Below, piece after piece: positions 54,718-63,800 of a DNA stretch of 64,000 nucleotides. A program made the position numbers and the translations under genes. Under the pieces are notes generated by a model. That model was given only the letters and a program-made list of their open reading frames with translations. It made no database searches and was not told the DNA's origin. The stretch's first letter is position 1. The number at the start of each line of letters is the position of its first letter. Source of the stretch: Paenibacillus glacialis (GTDB lineage Bacteria; Bacillota; Bacilli; Paenibacillales; Paenibacillaceae); contig NZ_LVJH01000039.1 of assembly GCF_001637205.1 (NCBI RefSeq), positions 1 through 64,000 on the forward strand. The letters run 5' to 3'.

Positions 54718-54742
54718 CATACTGTTGTCAGTAGCGTTTTTG
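54706..54742 (+). terminator. Strong terminator after kinase/WYL remnant
   Basis: AAACGCTACTGACA pairs perfectly with TGTCAGTAGCGTTT, followed by a T-run. It probably belonged to the WYL gene and now ends the kinase transcript. Confidence 0.9.
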
Positions 54743-54783
54743 TATAGTATGACTATATTGATGAGAAGGAGCTAGTTAAACTT

Positions 54784-55311
54784 ATGAATACAACCGAAGC
54801 TTTGGAACGTTTTGAAGGAAGTGCGAATCGTTATCTGCAAGAATTAAATGGACTTCGTTTGGAGCAGTTGGTGCGTCAACCGAGTGAGAACGAGTGGTCA
54901 ATGGGGCAAATGGTTCTACATCTGATTAACTCTTCTCTTCACATGTCTCTTCGTAATATTGATCATTGCATGACGAATGATAAGACTTCCGTTGTTTCTA
55001 AAGGGGAGAAAACAGAAGCGGGGCGGGCGTTATTTGATCAAGGCGGGTTTCCGCCTGTACGTATTCAAGTTCCACCTTCACCGCAATATACGCCTGTACA
55101 ACCGGAAAGTAAAGAGCAGCTTGTCGAAGGACTGAACACTGTGATCAGACGGATGAAAGAGGTCGAATCCACGATTGAACAAGCATCCCTGCACAATACC
55201 GTCGCCCATCCTCGATTCGGTGCGTTAAATGCGAAAGAATGGTTTATGCTCGTTGAGATGCACTTCCGTCACCATTTACTACAATGGGACCGTTTGAAAC
55301 AAAGTTTGTAA
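54784..55311 (+). CDS. DinB-family four-helix protein
   Basis: A 175-residue protein of the DinB/YfiT-like fold. Candidate metal ligands are H in MGQMVLHLINSS, and the late H pair in MLVEMHFRHHLLQ. Family members are metal-dependent thiol transferases or of unknown role. GAGAAGGAG lies before the ATG. It is a single gene between a terminator and the nos gene; the exact activity is not known. Confidence 0.85.
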   Translation: MNTTEALERFEGSANRYLQELNGLRLEQLVRQPSENEWSMGQMVLHLINSSLHMSLRNIDHCMTNDKTSVVSKGEKTEAGRALFDQGGFPPVRIQVPPSPQYTPVQPESKEQLVEGLNTVIRRMKEVESTIEQASLHNTVAHPRFGALNAKEWFMLVEMHFRHHLLQWDRLKQSL

Positions 55312-55485
55312 CCATACACATATGTCATCGCGAAATATACCCCATTCGATTACGAATGGGGATTTATGTATGTGAAGTACACAAACCTGTAATAGCTGAT
55401 AGATGTGGCAGCGGTAGCACGAATGTTATACTAAACAAAAGAGTTCTGGAAAGTAAGAATGACCGGAAAACAGGGAGTGATCAAC

Positions 55486-56724
55486 ATGGATACAAACATC
55501 GAAGAGTTGACCAAGAAGGCGGATGCGTTCATCCGACTTATGTACGCTGAGCTGGATAAGTCAGAAGAAGTGACAGAGAAGCGTCTGATTGCGATACTCG
55601 AAGAAATAGATAACTCGGGTAGCTATCATCATACAGAAGAGGAAGTGGTACACGGAGCACGAATGGCTTGGCGCCACAATAGTCGCTGCATCGGCCGTCT
55701 GTTCTGGGATAAACTTGAGGTCATCGATGCACGACAGGCAGAGAACGAGGAGCAGGTAGCGGAAGCATTGTTGCAACACATTGAAAGAGCGAATAATGGA
55801 GGACGTATTCGTCCAGTACTAACGGTGTTCCGTAGTGGCGAGGACCCTGCTCGCCGTATCCGTGTGTGGAACCATCAATTGATTCGGTATGCCGGGTATC
55901 CAAGCGTTGAAGGGTCTGTTCGTTCAGGAGATCCAGCATCGGATGACTTCACTCGTGTTTGTCAGCAACTTGGTTGGCAAGGAACAGGCGGAGATTACGA
56001 TGTGTTACCGCTCGTTGTCGGTATAGGGGATGAAGACCCTCACTTGTTTCCCATACCAGCACACTTGGTTCAGGAAGTACGCTTAAGTCATCCAGAGATT
56101 GAACGATTTCCGGAGCTTCAGCTACGTTGGTATTCTGTACCGATCATTTCGGACATGCAGCTTGAGATCGGTGGGATCTTGTATACAGCTGCTCCGTTTA
56201 ATGGTTGGTATATGGAGACTGAAATTGGCTCACGTAATTTAGGTGATACCAGTCGTTACAACCTTCTGCCGACAGTTGCTGATCTGATGGGGCTGGACCG
56301 TTCCACTAACACGACGTTGTGGAAGGACCGAGCGCTTCTTGAACTGAACCGTGCAGTGCTTCATTCATTCAAGCAAGCGGGTGTTAGCATTGTGGATCAT
56401 CATACGGCGGCAGATCAATTCGTTCGCTTCCAGCAGCAAGAAGAGGAACGGGGTCGTGAGGTGTCAAGTCGCTGGTCTTGGCTTATTCCGCCTATGTCAC
56501 CGTCCGCAACGCCAATCTGGCACGATCAATCTTTGAAGGAACTTGATCTGAGTCCCCAATTTCTTTATCAAAATCCAGCCTATCAAGGATGGCTAGGAGA
56601 GTTAGATAGTCCAAGTAACGTAGCTGATAGCGAGCATGTGTCACTTTCGAATGAATGTGACAATAAGGAGACAACCGAAGTCTCGTCGGCTGAAATCGCT
56701 TGTCCTTTTCACCATAAGGCTTAA
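55486..56724 (+). CDS. nos: Bacterial nitric oxide synthase oxygenase
   Basis: A 412-residue heme protein that makes nitric oxide from L-arginine with an external reductase. The heme-thiolate cysteine is C68 in WRHNSRCIGRLFW; further family marks are VLPLVVGIGDEDPHLF, WYSVPIISDMQLEIGGI, FNGWYMETEIGSRNLGD and the pterin-side WSWLIPPMSPSATPIW. No fused reductase domain is present, as normal in Bacillales. ATG 55486 follows CAGGGAGTG; an upstream ATG lacks a site. About 45 residues extend past the usual end and finish with ACPFHHKA. Confidence 0.97.
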   Translation: MDTNIEELTKKADAFIRLMYAELDKSEEVTEKRLIAILEEIDNSGSYHHTEEEVVHGARMAWRHNSRCIGRLFWDKLEVIDARQAENEEQVAEALLQHIERANNGGRIRPVLTVFRSGEDPARRIRVWNHQLIRYAGYPSVEGSVRSGDPASDDFTRVCQQLGWQGTGGDYDVLPLVVGIGDEDPHLFPIPAHLVQEVRLSHPEIERFPELQLRWYSVPIISDMQLEIGGILYTAAPFNGWYMETEIGSRNLGDTSRYNLLPTVADLMGLDRSTNTTLWKDRALLELNRAVLHSFKQAGVSIVDHHTAADQFVRFQQQEEERGREVSSRWSWLIPPMSPSATPIWHDQSLKELDLSPQFLYQNPAYQGWLGELDSPSNVADSEHVSLSNECDNKETTEVSSAEIACPFHHKA

Positions 56725-56740
56725 GTTATTGGCGAGGATT

Positions 56741-56902
56741 ATGGCTTTACACGAGGATACTGCGCATAAGATCGGACATGTGTACTTTAATTTATCCGAG
56801 GGTGGATACACGTCTAAGAAGAAGTTCACGAGTGATGATGGAAGGGTTATTGAAGTCAAGGATATGGTTGCTTTCGCCGAGCATGTAGTTAATAACCGGT
56901 GA
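56741..56902 (+). CDS. 53-residue unknown protein directly after nos
   Basis: The frame from ATG 56741 gives MALHEDTAHKIGHVYFNLSE followed by GGYTSKKKFTSDDGRVIEVK and DMVAFAEHVVNNR. GAGG stands close before the ATG, 17 bp after the nos stop. The sequence looks like a folded small protein (strand-turn-strand then a C-terminal helix), has no cysteine and no membrane segment. I recognise no family. Co-transcription with nos is likely as no terminator lies between. Confidence 0.55.
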   Translation: MALHEDTAHKIGHVYFNLSEGGYTSKKKFTSDDGRVIEVKDMVAFAEHVVNNR

Positions 56903-56919
56903 TTCTAATTTCTATAACT

Positions 56920-57603
56920 CTATAACACAGTCATTTCTAATTCTTCACCTAATAACGTCTTTCTGCTCTTATGCATTGCCAATGTCCGAATGCTGTAGGC
57001 CATACAGAATTGAGCGGAGTAATAGGTTGTCATGATGAATACACCGGAGAAAGCAACGTTCGAGACGAATAGGTTCCATGATAGAACAGAATCTGAAATC
57101 GTAAACAATATACTTCCGGTAATCGCCCATTTGTGACCGGTCATAATAGCAGACCATGTCATTAAGGAAATGACGCTTATGTAGAGAAGAACAGGTACGA
57201 TCAAGGATTCATTGTTGTCTCGAATCAATGCGTGAACAATCTCCCAGCCCATGATTGAAGCATATACGGCAATCGGAACAACGCTTGCGAATCGAAGCTT
57301 CGAGAAGCGCCACTTTGTGAAGAATCCTATCATATAAAATATGTGCCCAACAAGAAAGGCAGATAATCCAACAACAAACCAACTCAGTAGGCCATCGCCT
57401 AACATACAGAAGAACAATCCGATTAATAGCAATCTATGATGGTGTTGTCTAAGTTTAGGAATTTGAAAGTACGCATACGTGATAATGAGCCACATCGGAA
57501 TTAACTTGAACAGGAGTTTAACGGCGTGTGGATCCGATGGAATTATGAAAATATAGAGTGCACTAGTAAGTAAAATAAGTACAGGTAATAGATACTTTTT
57601 CAA
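56920..57603 (-). CDS. Lysoplasmalogenase-like (YhhN family) membrane protein
   Basis: A 227-residue membrane protein with about eight helices. YhhN marks: LLFKLIPMWLI near the start, MLGDGLLSWFVVGLSAFLVG with the GD pair, and ITGSILFTISDSVLSWN with the SDS motif. Members hydrolyse the vinyl-ether bond of lysoplasmalogens or related lipids. The start is TTG with AAAGGAG upstream. It is transcribed towards the nos gene; the two stops are 17 bp apart. Confidence 0.85.
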   Translation of the reverse strand: MKKYLLPVLILLTSALYIFIIPSDPHAVKLLFKLIPMWLIITYAYFQIPKLRQHHHRLLLIGLFFCMLGDGLLSWFVVGLSAFLVGHIFYMIGFFTKWRFSKLRFASVVPIAVYASIMGWEIVHALIRDNNESLIVPVLLYISVISLMTWSAIMTGHKWAITGSILFTISDSVLSWNLFVSNVAFSGVFIMTTYYSAQFCMAYSIRTLAMHKSRKTLLGEELEMTVL

Positions 57604-57798
57604 AGTGTGGGCTCCTTTTTGTTCAAATGATGGCTATTGTTCAATTACCATAATTCCCGGCGATATTCCCTGCCCCATACTAATTGGACTGTGAGTTGAA
57701 TCATATGATCATGTTTCCAGCTATAGTACTGTAAAAGGTGATATTCAAATCACAATATTTCAAAGATTGGCAATCATATCATGAAAGAGGTGTTCATA

Positions 57799-58758
57799 TT
57801 GGAGCTTCCGATGTTACAATTTGGTCATATTAAATCAAGAGTACCCATCATGCAAGGTGGTATGGGGGTCGGAATTTCCTTGAGTGGTCTTGCCGCGGCT
57901 GTAGCTAATGCAGGTGGGATCGGCACCATTTCAGGTACAGGCATAACGATAGAAGAACTAAGATTGCATATTCGTAAAGCTCGAGAAGAGTCCAGGGAAC
58001 GAATGGGGTATATAGGGGTTAATGTCTTGTTTGCTGTAAAGGATTTCGCTGAAAAAATGCAGGCTGCTTTAGAAGAAAAAGTGGATTTTATCATTTCAGG
58101 GGCGGGTATTTCAAGAGATATGTATGCATGGGGAAAAGCGCATAATACGCCTGTCATTTCTATCGTTTCATCTGCAAAAGTGGCAAGACTATCTGAGAGA
58201 TTAGGTGCTTCAGCGTTAGTGGTGGAAGGTTTTGAAGCGGGAGGTCACTTGGGTACAGATCGACCTTTATTTGATATTCTTCCTGAGGTTGTGGAGGCCG
58301 TTAATATTCCAGTTATCGCAGCCGGTGGCATCATGACAGGAGAAGATATCGCCAAAGCCATGAGACTAGGTGCGTCCGGTGTTCAGATCGGAACACATTT
58401 CGTGGCTAGTCACGAATGTGACGCTCCACTAGCCTTCAAGCAGATGTATGTGGAGGCGGAGCAGGAAGATACGATATTGGTTAAAACTACGGTGGGATTA
58501 TACGGTAGAGCGATAAAGAACCGATTGACAGACCTTATAAGCAATGAGGAAACGAAATTGCGCATTAAGAAATGCCATAAGTGCCTGAAAATATGTTCGT
58601 TTCGTTTCTGCACAATGGAAGCCCTGAATAACTCCATTATCGGCGATGTACAGAATGGGTTGGTTTTTGCCGGTTCAAAGGTGCATAAGATTAAAGAAAT
58701 TAGAAGCGTTCAACAAATTATGGATACACTTATGAATGAATACCAAGAAGTAAGGTAA
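57799..58758 (+). CDS. Nitronate monooxygenase family flavoprotein with C-terminal cysteine motif
   Basis: A 320-residue FMN-type TIM barrel. It starts PIMQGGMGVGISLSGLAAAV and has the flavin-phosphate motifs VIAAGGIMTGEDIAKAM and GASGVQIGTHFVASHE. The family covers nitronate monooxygenases, FabK-like enoyl reductases and NADH:quinone reductases. The C-terminal extension KKCHKCLKICSFRFC could bind a metal or iron-sulfur centre, as in a subgroup linked to polyketide or lipid enzymes. TTG 57799 is chosen because AAAGAGGTG lies 6 nt before it. Confidence 0.85.
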   Translation: MELPMLQFGHIKSRVPIMQGGMGVGISLSGLAAAVANAGGIGTISGTGITIEELRLHIRKAREESRERMGYIGVNVLFAVKDFAEKMQAALEEKVDFIISGAGISRDMYAWGKAHNTPVISIVSSAKVARLSERLGASALVVEGFEAGGHLGTDRPLFDILPEVVEAVNIPVIAAGGIMTGEDIAKAMRLGASGVQIGTHFVASHECDAPLAFKQMYVEAEQEDTILVKTTVGLYGRAIKNRLTDLISNEETKLRIKKCHKCLKICSFRFCTMEALNNSIIGDVQNGLVFAGSKVHKIKEIRSVQQIMDTLMNEYQEVR

Positions 58759-59089
58759 CGAAGCTTACGCAAGAATCAATGTGAACGCCTTACAACACCT
58801 ACGTATGATGGAGAGCTCTGAAAAAGTCCACACACATTTGTGTAGGATGCCGCTACGATAACGGATTGTCCTTCCGATCGCTGTTGCCTTCCGATTTCTT
58901 GATTGGATACCGCATAGCGGTTGAAATCAGAGGGCAAGTATATGCTTTCGAAGTAGCGTTCCTACGGAAAACTTGTAGGCGAACGCTTGCGCTTCTTCAG
59001 GACATTCCGTCACCTTCGCTACATCGAACATTATTCCTGGTTTTCTGCAGATACTGATGTTGGTTTAGAGCCATCTCATATCTCTGAAA
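58759..59089. other. Intergenic gap of about 330 bp with a possible dispersed-repeat sequence
   Basis: No gene is supported. The stretch around 58870-58990 (CTTCCGATCGCTGTTGCCTT and on) resembles intergenic repeat sequence I associate with Paenibacillus genomes; one window cannot show copies, so this is memory, not proof. Confidence 0.3.
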
Positions 59090-60109
59090 CTAAAAACACT
59101 GAGTTTTACTAAAAAGGATAACTCCTTTACTTACTTGGAGCGTTGGATAACATCCCATCACATCTGGAATTTCATCCAACTGAAAACGATGACTGATCAG
59201 CGGCTCCACCTGTACGATTTGCTGATGAAGAAGTGAAATCGCTTCTTCATGCGTATAGGGATTAATGAAAGATCCCATAATTTTCAGTTCCTTGGAAAAT
59301 ACCGAAAATGGCGATAGTTGAATTGTAGTTTCGGGCGAAGACACGCCAAAGAGAAGAACCTGCCCGCCTTTACACGCCGCTTCTATGGCGAACTCCATCG
59401 TTTCTTTGCGTCCTACGCACTCAATAACAACATCGGCATCGTTTATTAGCTGCTGCGCCGCATCTTGGGGATCCATTACTTCATCCGCCCCGAGTCGAAG
59501 CAGTTGTTCGTGCTTGCTATCAGCCGGCTCGCTTACGACAATTCGGGCCGCTCCCTGCCGTTTGACAAGCTGTAAGAAAAGTTGACCTATAAAGCCACCG
59601 CCAATAATAAGCACCGTATCGGTCGAGCGAATGTAAAGCTTCCTCATTCCGTGCAGCACGCAGCCAAGTGGCTCAACCATAGCGCCCTCGATATCGCTCA
59701 TACCATCTGGCAAACGATAGCAGTTCGCTGCAGGCACAGCGCAAGTCTCGCCCATTCCACCGTCCCGTGTAACACCGACCGCCTCTAACCGATCGCACAG
59801 ATGCACCCGACCACTACGGCAGTAGCGACAGCTACCGCAATATATATTCGGATCGATCGAAACACGGTCACCGATCTTTAAAGAAATGACATCGCTAGCG
59901 ACTTCAATGACTTCACCTGCAAGTTCATGTCCAAGAACAATCGGCGGAGTTACTGCCGCTGATCCAGGATGGCCGTGGTAAATATGCTGATCTGTACCAC
60001 AAATGCCGCAGCACTTCACCCGAACACGCACTTCACCTGGAGCCAGCATCTCTTCCTTCCATGTTGATAACTCTATCTCTCCCGTTTTTCGCAACACTGC
60101 GGCTCTCAT
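59090..60109 (-). CDS. Zinc-dependent alcohol/polyol dehydrogenase
   Basis: A 339-residue medium-chain dehydrogenase. Catalytic zinc ligands: C in GICGTD, and the HE of LGHELAGEV; structural zinc: four cysteines in YCGSCRYCRSGRVHLC. The NAD site is VLIIGGGFIGQLFLQLV. The group includes sorbitol, threonine and mannitol-type dehydrogenases; in this locus a mannose- or mannitol-related polyol or sugar acid is a reasonable guess. ATG 60109 has AAGGAGTGGGG upstream and lies 17 bp after the beta-mannosidase stop, so the two are one operon. Confidence 0.88.
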   Translation of the reverse strand: MRAAVLRKTGEIELSTWKEEMLAPGEVRVRVKCCGICGTDQHIYHGHPGSAAVTPPIVLGHELAGEVIEVASDVISLKIGDRVSIDPNIYCGSCRYCRSGRVHLCDRLEAVGVTRDGGMGETCAVPAANCYRLPDGMSDIEGAMVEPLGCVLHGMRKLYIRSTDTVLIIGGGFIGQLFLQLVKRQGAARIVVSEPADSKHEQLLRLGADEVMDPQDAAQQLINDADVVIECVGRKETMEFAIEAACKGGQVLLFGVSSPETTIQLSPFSVFSKELKIMGSFINPYTHEEAISLLHQQIVQVEPLISHRFQLDEIPDVMGCYPTLQVSKGVILFSKTQCF

Positions 60110-60126
60110 TTTCCCCACTCCTTTTC

Positions 60127-62628
60127 TTATTTGCTGTTTATCGCTTGTACTCGTAGACTTTCCCAAGGAATTGCATGTCCTTGTGCCTGATGAATCTTAA
60201 TCACTTTCGTCTCCCCTGGGAGCAAATCAAAGAAATTGTCGCTAAGAACTAGATACGCCATCGAAAGTTCAATTTTCACCATACGTGCAAACCGATCTGT
60301 CGAAATACGTAGTTCTGATTTGCCTTCGTCAATGTCAACCGTCAGCTTGGCGGTCGTATACTTCATATCTTTATGGTCCCGGAAAAAATAATAATTCACT
60401 TCTGTTCTTTCTTGCATAGAACGAATACCAATAACCACTTCAGCTGGATCAAGCCCGTTTAATGCCTCACTTTCAGACAACACGTCGATTTGTTCACCGC
60501 TATTCGCTCTGATCGATACGCTATAGGTGCGGCTGAACTTTTTCTCCCCACTGAAATTATAAACAGCAAGTTCTACCTCATCGTTGTACGCAGATCGCAA
60601 ATCGTTCAATGCCCATAATTTCAAATCCTCACCTGCATCGTGATCCAACGTAAGCAAAATTGGACTAAAAAATTTACGTGAATAATGATATGAAGCCTTC
60701 GGTAAACCATAGTAATCGATAACAGACCAACTCGTACCCGGCCAACAATCGTTCAACTGCCAGTACAACGCCCCACTCGTTTCCGGTTTATTGCGTCGAT
60801 AATGCTCGATTCCATATTTCAAGCCTTCCGCCTGTGTTAGCATCGAAAAGTCCATATATTGCTCAATATCCTCAGGTACCCCCGTGTAACCTTCCATCAG
60901 TAAAATCCCTTTAGGGTAATACTTATCCTTATTACGATAAGCCATTTCTTCACTACCCCAATAGAACATATCCTTCGGCATGTTCCGTTCCAGCGTATAA
61001 CGATTGGATGAAGCATGCATTCCAAATTCACTAGAAAATTTAGTGGTGTCTCCTTTGAATTTTTTGAAAGAGAGACCCTCTACACTATAATCTTGCAGCT
61101 GAGGTTCCCCAAATGTCCGCGGTTCTATGTTTCCATGCCATACTTGCCAATTGTGCGTATCGCCTTCTTCACGCGAGTTGTGATCATTACCGCCGTACGG
61201 CGAGCTTGGCCAGAACAACCGTGTAGGATCTAGCTCTTCTAAAATCTCAGGCATCATTTCATGATATATTTTCTCTCCGTAGAACGGATCTTTAATTTCA
61301 CCAGAGGAATGCAGCGCTTCATAAAGCCAATCGTTCTCATTGTTACCACACCAAATGGCAAGGCATGGGTGATTGCGGAGGCGCTTGACTACCTCCGTAA
61401 TTTCATGACGGACGTTATCCATGAAATTTTTGTTATAGTCAGGATAGAGTGCACAAGCAAACATAAAGTCTTGCCATACCAAAATACCCTGACGATTGCA
61501 TTCCTCATAAAAAACGTCGCGTTCATAAACGCCGCCGCCCCAGACTCGTAACATGTTCATGTTCGCATCCTTGGACATTTGTATCAGGTGAGAATATCTG
61601 AAATCGGAAACACTTCCAATAAAACTATCTATTGGAATCCAATTTGCTCCTTTGGCGAATATTTTGACGCCGTTTAGCACGAACGTAAAACAAGCATTCC
61701 CCTGCTCATCGTGACGGAGCACTTCCACCGTACGAATACCAAACTTCTGAACATGTGCATCTATATATGCACCATCGGCGAGAACATCGACACGCAAATC
61801 ATACAAATGAGGGATGCCCAGATCATGTGTCCACCATAACTTGGCATCCTCCACCCGCATCGTCATATGCGCTTTACCTTTTTCAAACATGGCAGTTGCC
61901 ATGATCTCTTGATCACCGTAAGCTAAGCGAACTTGTGTCTCGTAATTTTTGTTTTTGTCAAAGGTCCGAAGCTCTACATCGATCTGCACCTCAGCCGCCG
62001 TTTCATCCAAACGCACAGTTCTGGCAAACACATGATCAATTTTAGCGAAAGTCCGTTTCTCGAGATGAACATCCTGCCAAATCCCTGCACATACAAGCCG
62101 AGGTCCCCAATCCCAACCGAAATGACTCTGCGCTTTGCGAGTCCAAATCCTTTTTTTACTGAACCCAGACCAATAATTCTGAACTTGATGGCCTACCACT
62201 TCACGAATCGGATCAAATTTAACAGCAAGCGTATTGTTACCGCGCCTTAATTCCCGTGTCACTTCAAATGTATGTCGAATAAACATATTGTCGGTTGAGC
62301 CAAGTTCAACCCCATTCAAGTAAATGGTAGCAAATGTATCCAGACCATCAAACACCAGCTCCATTCGTTCTCCATCTTGTAATGGATCGTCACAATGAAA
62401 TACGGTTCTGTACCACCAAACCTTCTCTTCTACCCAGCGGCATTTTTGATCGTTGTGGCCAAAAAAGGGATTCTCAATGATGTTCCGATCTATTAATGTA
62501 GAGTGTACATCTCCCGGTACGTTAGCAGAGATCCAGTAGTAATCGATATAATCGGGAGACGCCACCTCTAAATCTTTGGCCTCCCCCACAACAAAATCGC
62601 GAATTTTCCAATTATCATTCAGCTTCAT
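60127..62628 (-). CDS. GH2 beta-mannosidase
   Basis: An 833-residue intracellular enzyme that removes terminal beta-mannose from manno-oligosaccharides. Domain order: sugar-binding jelly roll (~1-180), Ig-like domain, TIM barrel (~300-600), C-terminal beta domains. The acid/base Glu is E431 in WCGNNEND and the nucleophile E534 in FSSEFGMHA. The N-terminal motif VPGDVHSTLIDRNIIENPFF is typical of beta-mannosidases. AAGGAGAAC precedes the ATG. No signal peptide, so substrate must be imported. Confidence 0.95.
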   Translation of the reverse strand: MKLNDNWKIRDFVVGEAKDLEVASPDYIDYYWISANVPGDVHSTLIDRNIIENPFFGHNDQKCRWVEEKVWWYRTVFHCDDPLQDGERMELVFDGLDTFATIYLNGVELGSTDNMFIRHTFEVTRELRRGNNTLAVKFDPIREVVGHQVQNYWSGFSKKRIWTRKAQSHFGWDWGPRLVCAGIWQDVHLEKRTFAKIDHVFARTVRLDETAAEVQIDVELRTFDKNKNYETQVRLAYGDQEIMATAMFEKGKAHMTMRVEDAKLWWTHDLGIPHLYDLRVDVLADGAYIDAHVQKFGIRTVEVLRHDEQGNACFTFVLNGVKIFAKGANWIPIDSFIGSVSDFRYSHLIQMSKDANMNMLRVWGGGVYERDVFYEECNRQGILVWQDFMFACALYPDYNKNFMDNVRHEITEVVKRLRNHPCLAIWCGNNENDWLYEALHSSGEIKDPFYGEKIYHEMMPEILEELDPTRLFWPSSPYGGNDHNSREEGDTHNWQVWHGNIEPRTFGEPQLQDYSVEGLSFKKFKGDTTKFSSEFGMHASSNRYTLERNMPKDMFYWGSEEMAYRNKDKYYPKGILLMEGYTGVPEDIEQYMDFSMLTQAEGLKYGIEHYRRNKPETSGALYWQLNDCWPGTSWSVIDYYGLPKASYHYSRKFFSPILLTLDHDAGEDLKLWALNDLRSAYNDEVELAVYNFSGEKKFSRTYSVSIRANSGEQIDVLSESEALNGLDPAEVVIGIRSMQERTEVNYYFFRDHKDMKYTTAKLTVDIDEGKSELRISTDRFARMVKIELSMAYLVLSDNFFDLLPGETKVIKIHQAQGHAIPWESLRVQAINSK

Positions 62629-62674
62629 ATTTGTTCTCCTTGTTGTCTAAATCTTAAATCTTGAAGCGTTTAAC

Positions 62675-62708
62675 TAAAAAAACCAAAGCCTAACGAATCA
62701 GGCCTTGG
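62675..62708 (-). terminator. Terminator between GH130 and beta-mannosidase genes
   Basis: On the minus strand CCAAGGCCT and AGGCTTTGG pair and are followed by seven Ts, right after the GH130 stop. It separates or attenuates transcription between the two parts of the mannan locus. Confidence 0.8.
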
Positions 62709-62719
62709 CGTAACGCTAT

Positions 62720-63781
62720 TTATACATATATCAAACTATCAAGAATCTCTTGAAGACTTAGTTCCGCGCAAGCCATAGAGGTATCTGCTACACCGTAGTA
62801 CATTTTCACAATATCACCCTCGACGAGAACGCCGCAGGAAAATACGACATCTCCAAAAAAACCTTTTTTCTCGTAGTCTGCATCAGGTTCCATTACAGGC
62901 TTGTCCGAACGCGCAATAATTTTGGTAGGATCGTTCAAGTCAAGGAGAACTGCACCCATACAATAACGATGATCCAGTGTCGCTCCATGATAGAGCTCTA
63001 ACCAGCCTTTATCCGTCTTGAAAGGTACCGCACCTCCACCGATACGTCCGCTATCCCACATTCCTTTACGGAGCCCCATCAAATGTTTATGATTACCCCA
63101 ATACAATAAATTGTTAGACTCAGCGATCCAAATTTCTGGATTCCCGATACTTTTCGTCGTCGGGCGATGAAGCGCATAGTATTTACCGTTAATTTTCTCT
63201 GGAAAAATAATCACATCTTTATTTTCCGGACTGAATATCATGCCGTGATGCTCGGTATTCACAAAATCTTTCGTAGAAACCATGGATTCACCAATACCCA
63301 CTGGGGAAATGACAGAGAAATAAATATAGTACGTATCTCCCATTTGAGTGACACGAGGATCTTCAATTCCGAACGTCTCTTGCTCATTGGAAGGATATAC
63401 AAACGGCTTTTCATCTATGGTAAAGTGATGTCCATCCTTACTACGTGCAATACGAATATAGGAGATCGACGTTAAATAGGTAAATCCAGAACTGCCTGTA
63501 CGATCTCTGATCACACGTGGATCAGAGAAATCATAACGCTCATCGTCAGTACGTAGCTCGATCAATTCAAGCTTCTGCGTCTTCGGATTATAAATCGGCG
63601 CTTTTACAATCTGTGGATCCTCGCTGATGGGACGCTCCGCAACGCGAAGCAGCATAAGCACTTCACCGTTGTATTGAGCAATACCTGCATTGAAAGCACC
63701 AATGACTTCAAAATTAGGGTGATAGGGTGTCACATCTGCTGGGGTAATGATTGGATTCTCTTCATAACGATATATATTCAC
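62720..63781 (-). CDS. GH130 beta-mannoside phosphorylase
   Basis: A 353-residue five-bladed beta-propeller enzyme. Recognised from ENPIITPADVTPYHPNFEVI, GAFNAGIAQYNGEVLMLLRV, TFGIEDPRVTQMGDTYYIYF (with the catalytic Asp region) and WDSGRIGGGAVPFKTDKGW. GH130 enzymes split beta-1,4- or beta-1,2-mannosides with phosphate to give mannose 1-phosphate. The start GTG 63781 has AAGGAG at proper distance; a GTG at 63790 touches that site. It is coupled closely to a second GH130 gene upstream. Confidence 0.92.
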   Translation of the reverse strand: MNIYRYEENPIITPADVTPYHPNFEVIGAFNAGIAQYNGEVLMLLRVAERPISEDPQIVKAPIYNPKTQKLELIELRTDDERYDFSDPRVIRDRTGSSGFTYLTSISYIRIARSKDGHHFTIDEKPFVYPSNEQETFGIEDPRVTQMGDTYYIYFSVISPVGIGESMVSTKDFVNTEHHGMIFSPENKDVIIFPEKINGKYYALHRPTTKSIGNPEIWIAESNNLLYWGNHKHLMGLRKGMWDSGRIGGGAVPFKTDKGWLELYHGATLDHRYCMGAVLLDLNDPTKIIARSDKPVMEPDADYEKKGFFGDVVFSCGVLVEGDIVKMYYGVADTSMACAELSLQEILDSLIYV

Positions 63782-63800
63782 AATAAACACTCCTTATCAT

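Noticed and set aside
56636-56740. Upstream extension of the small gene after nos into the nos coding region
   Set aside because: The extension is an out-of-frame reading of nos; the ribosome site and sensible sequence begin at ATG 56741.
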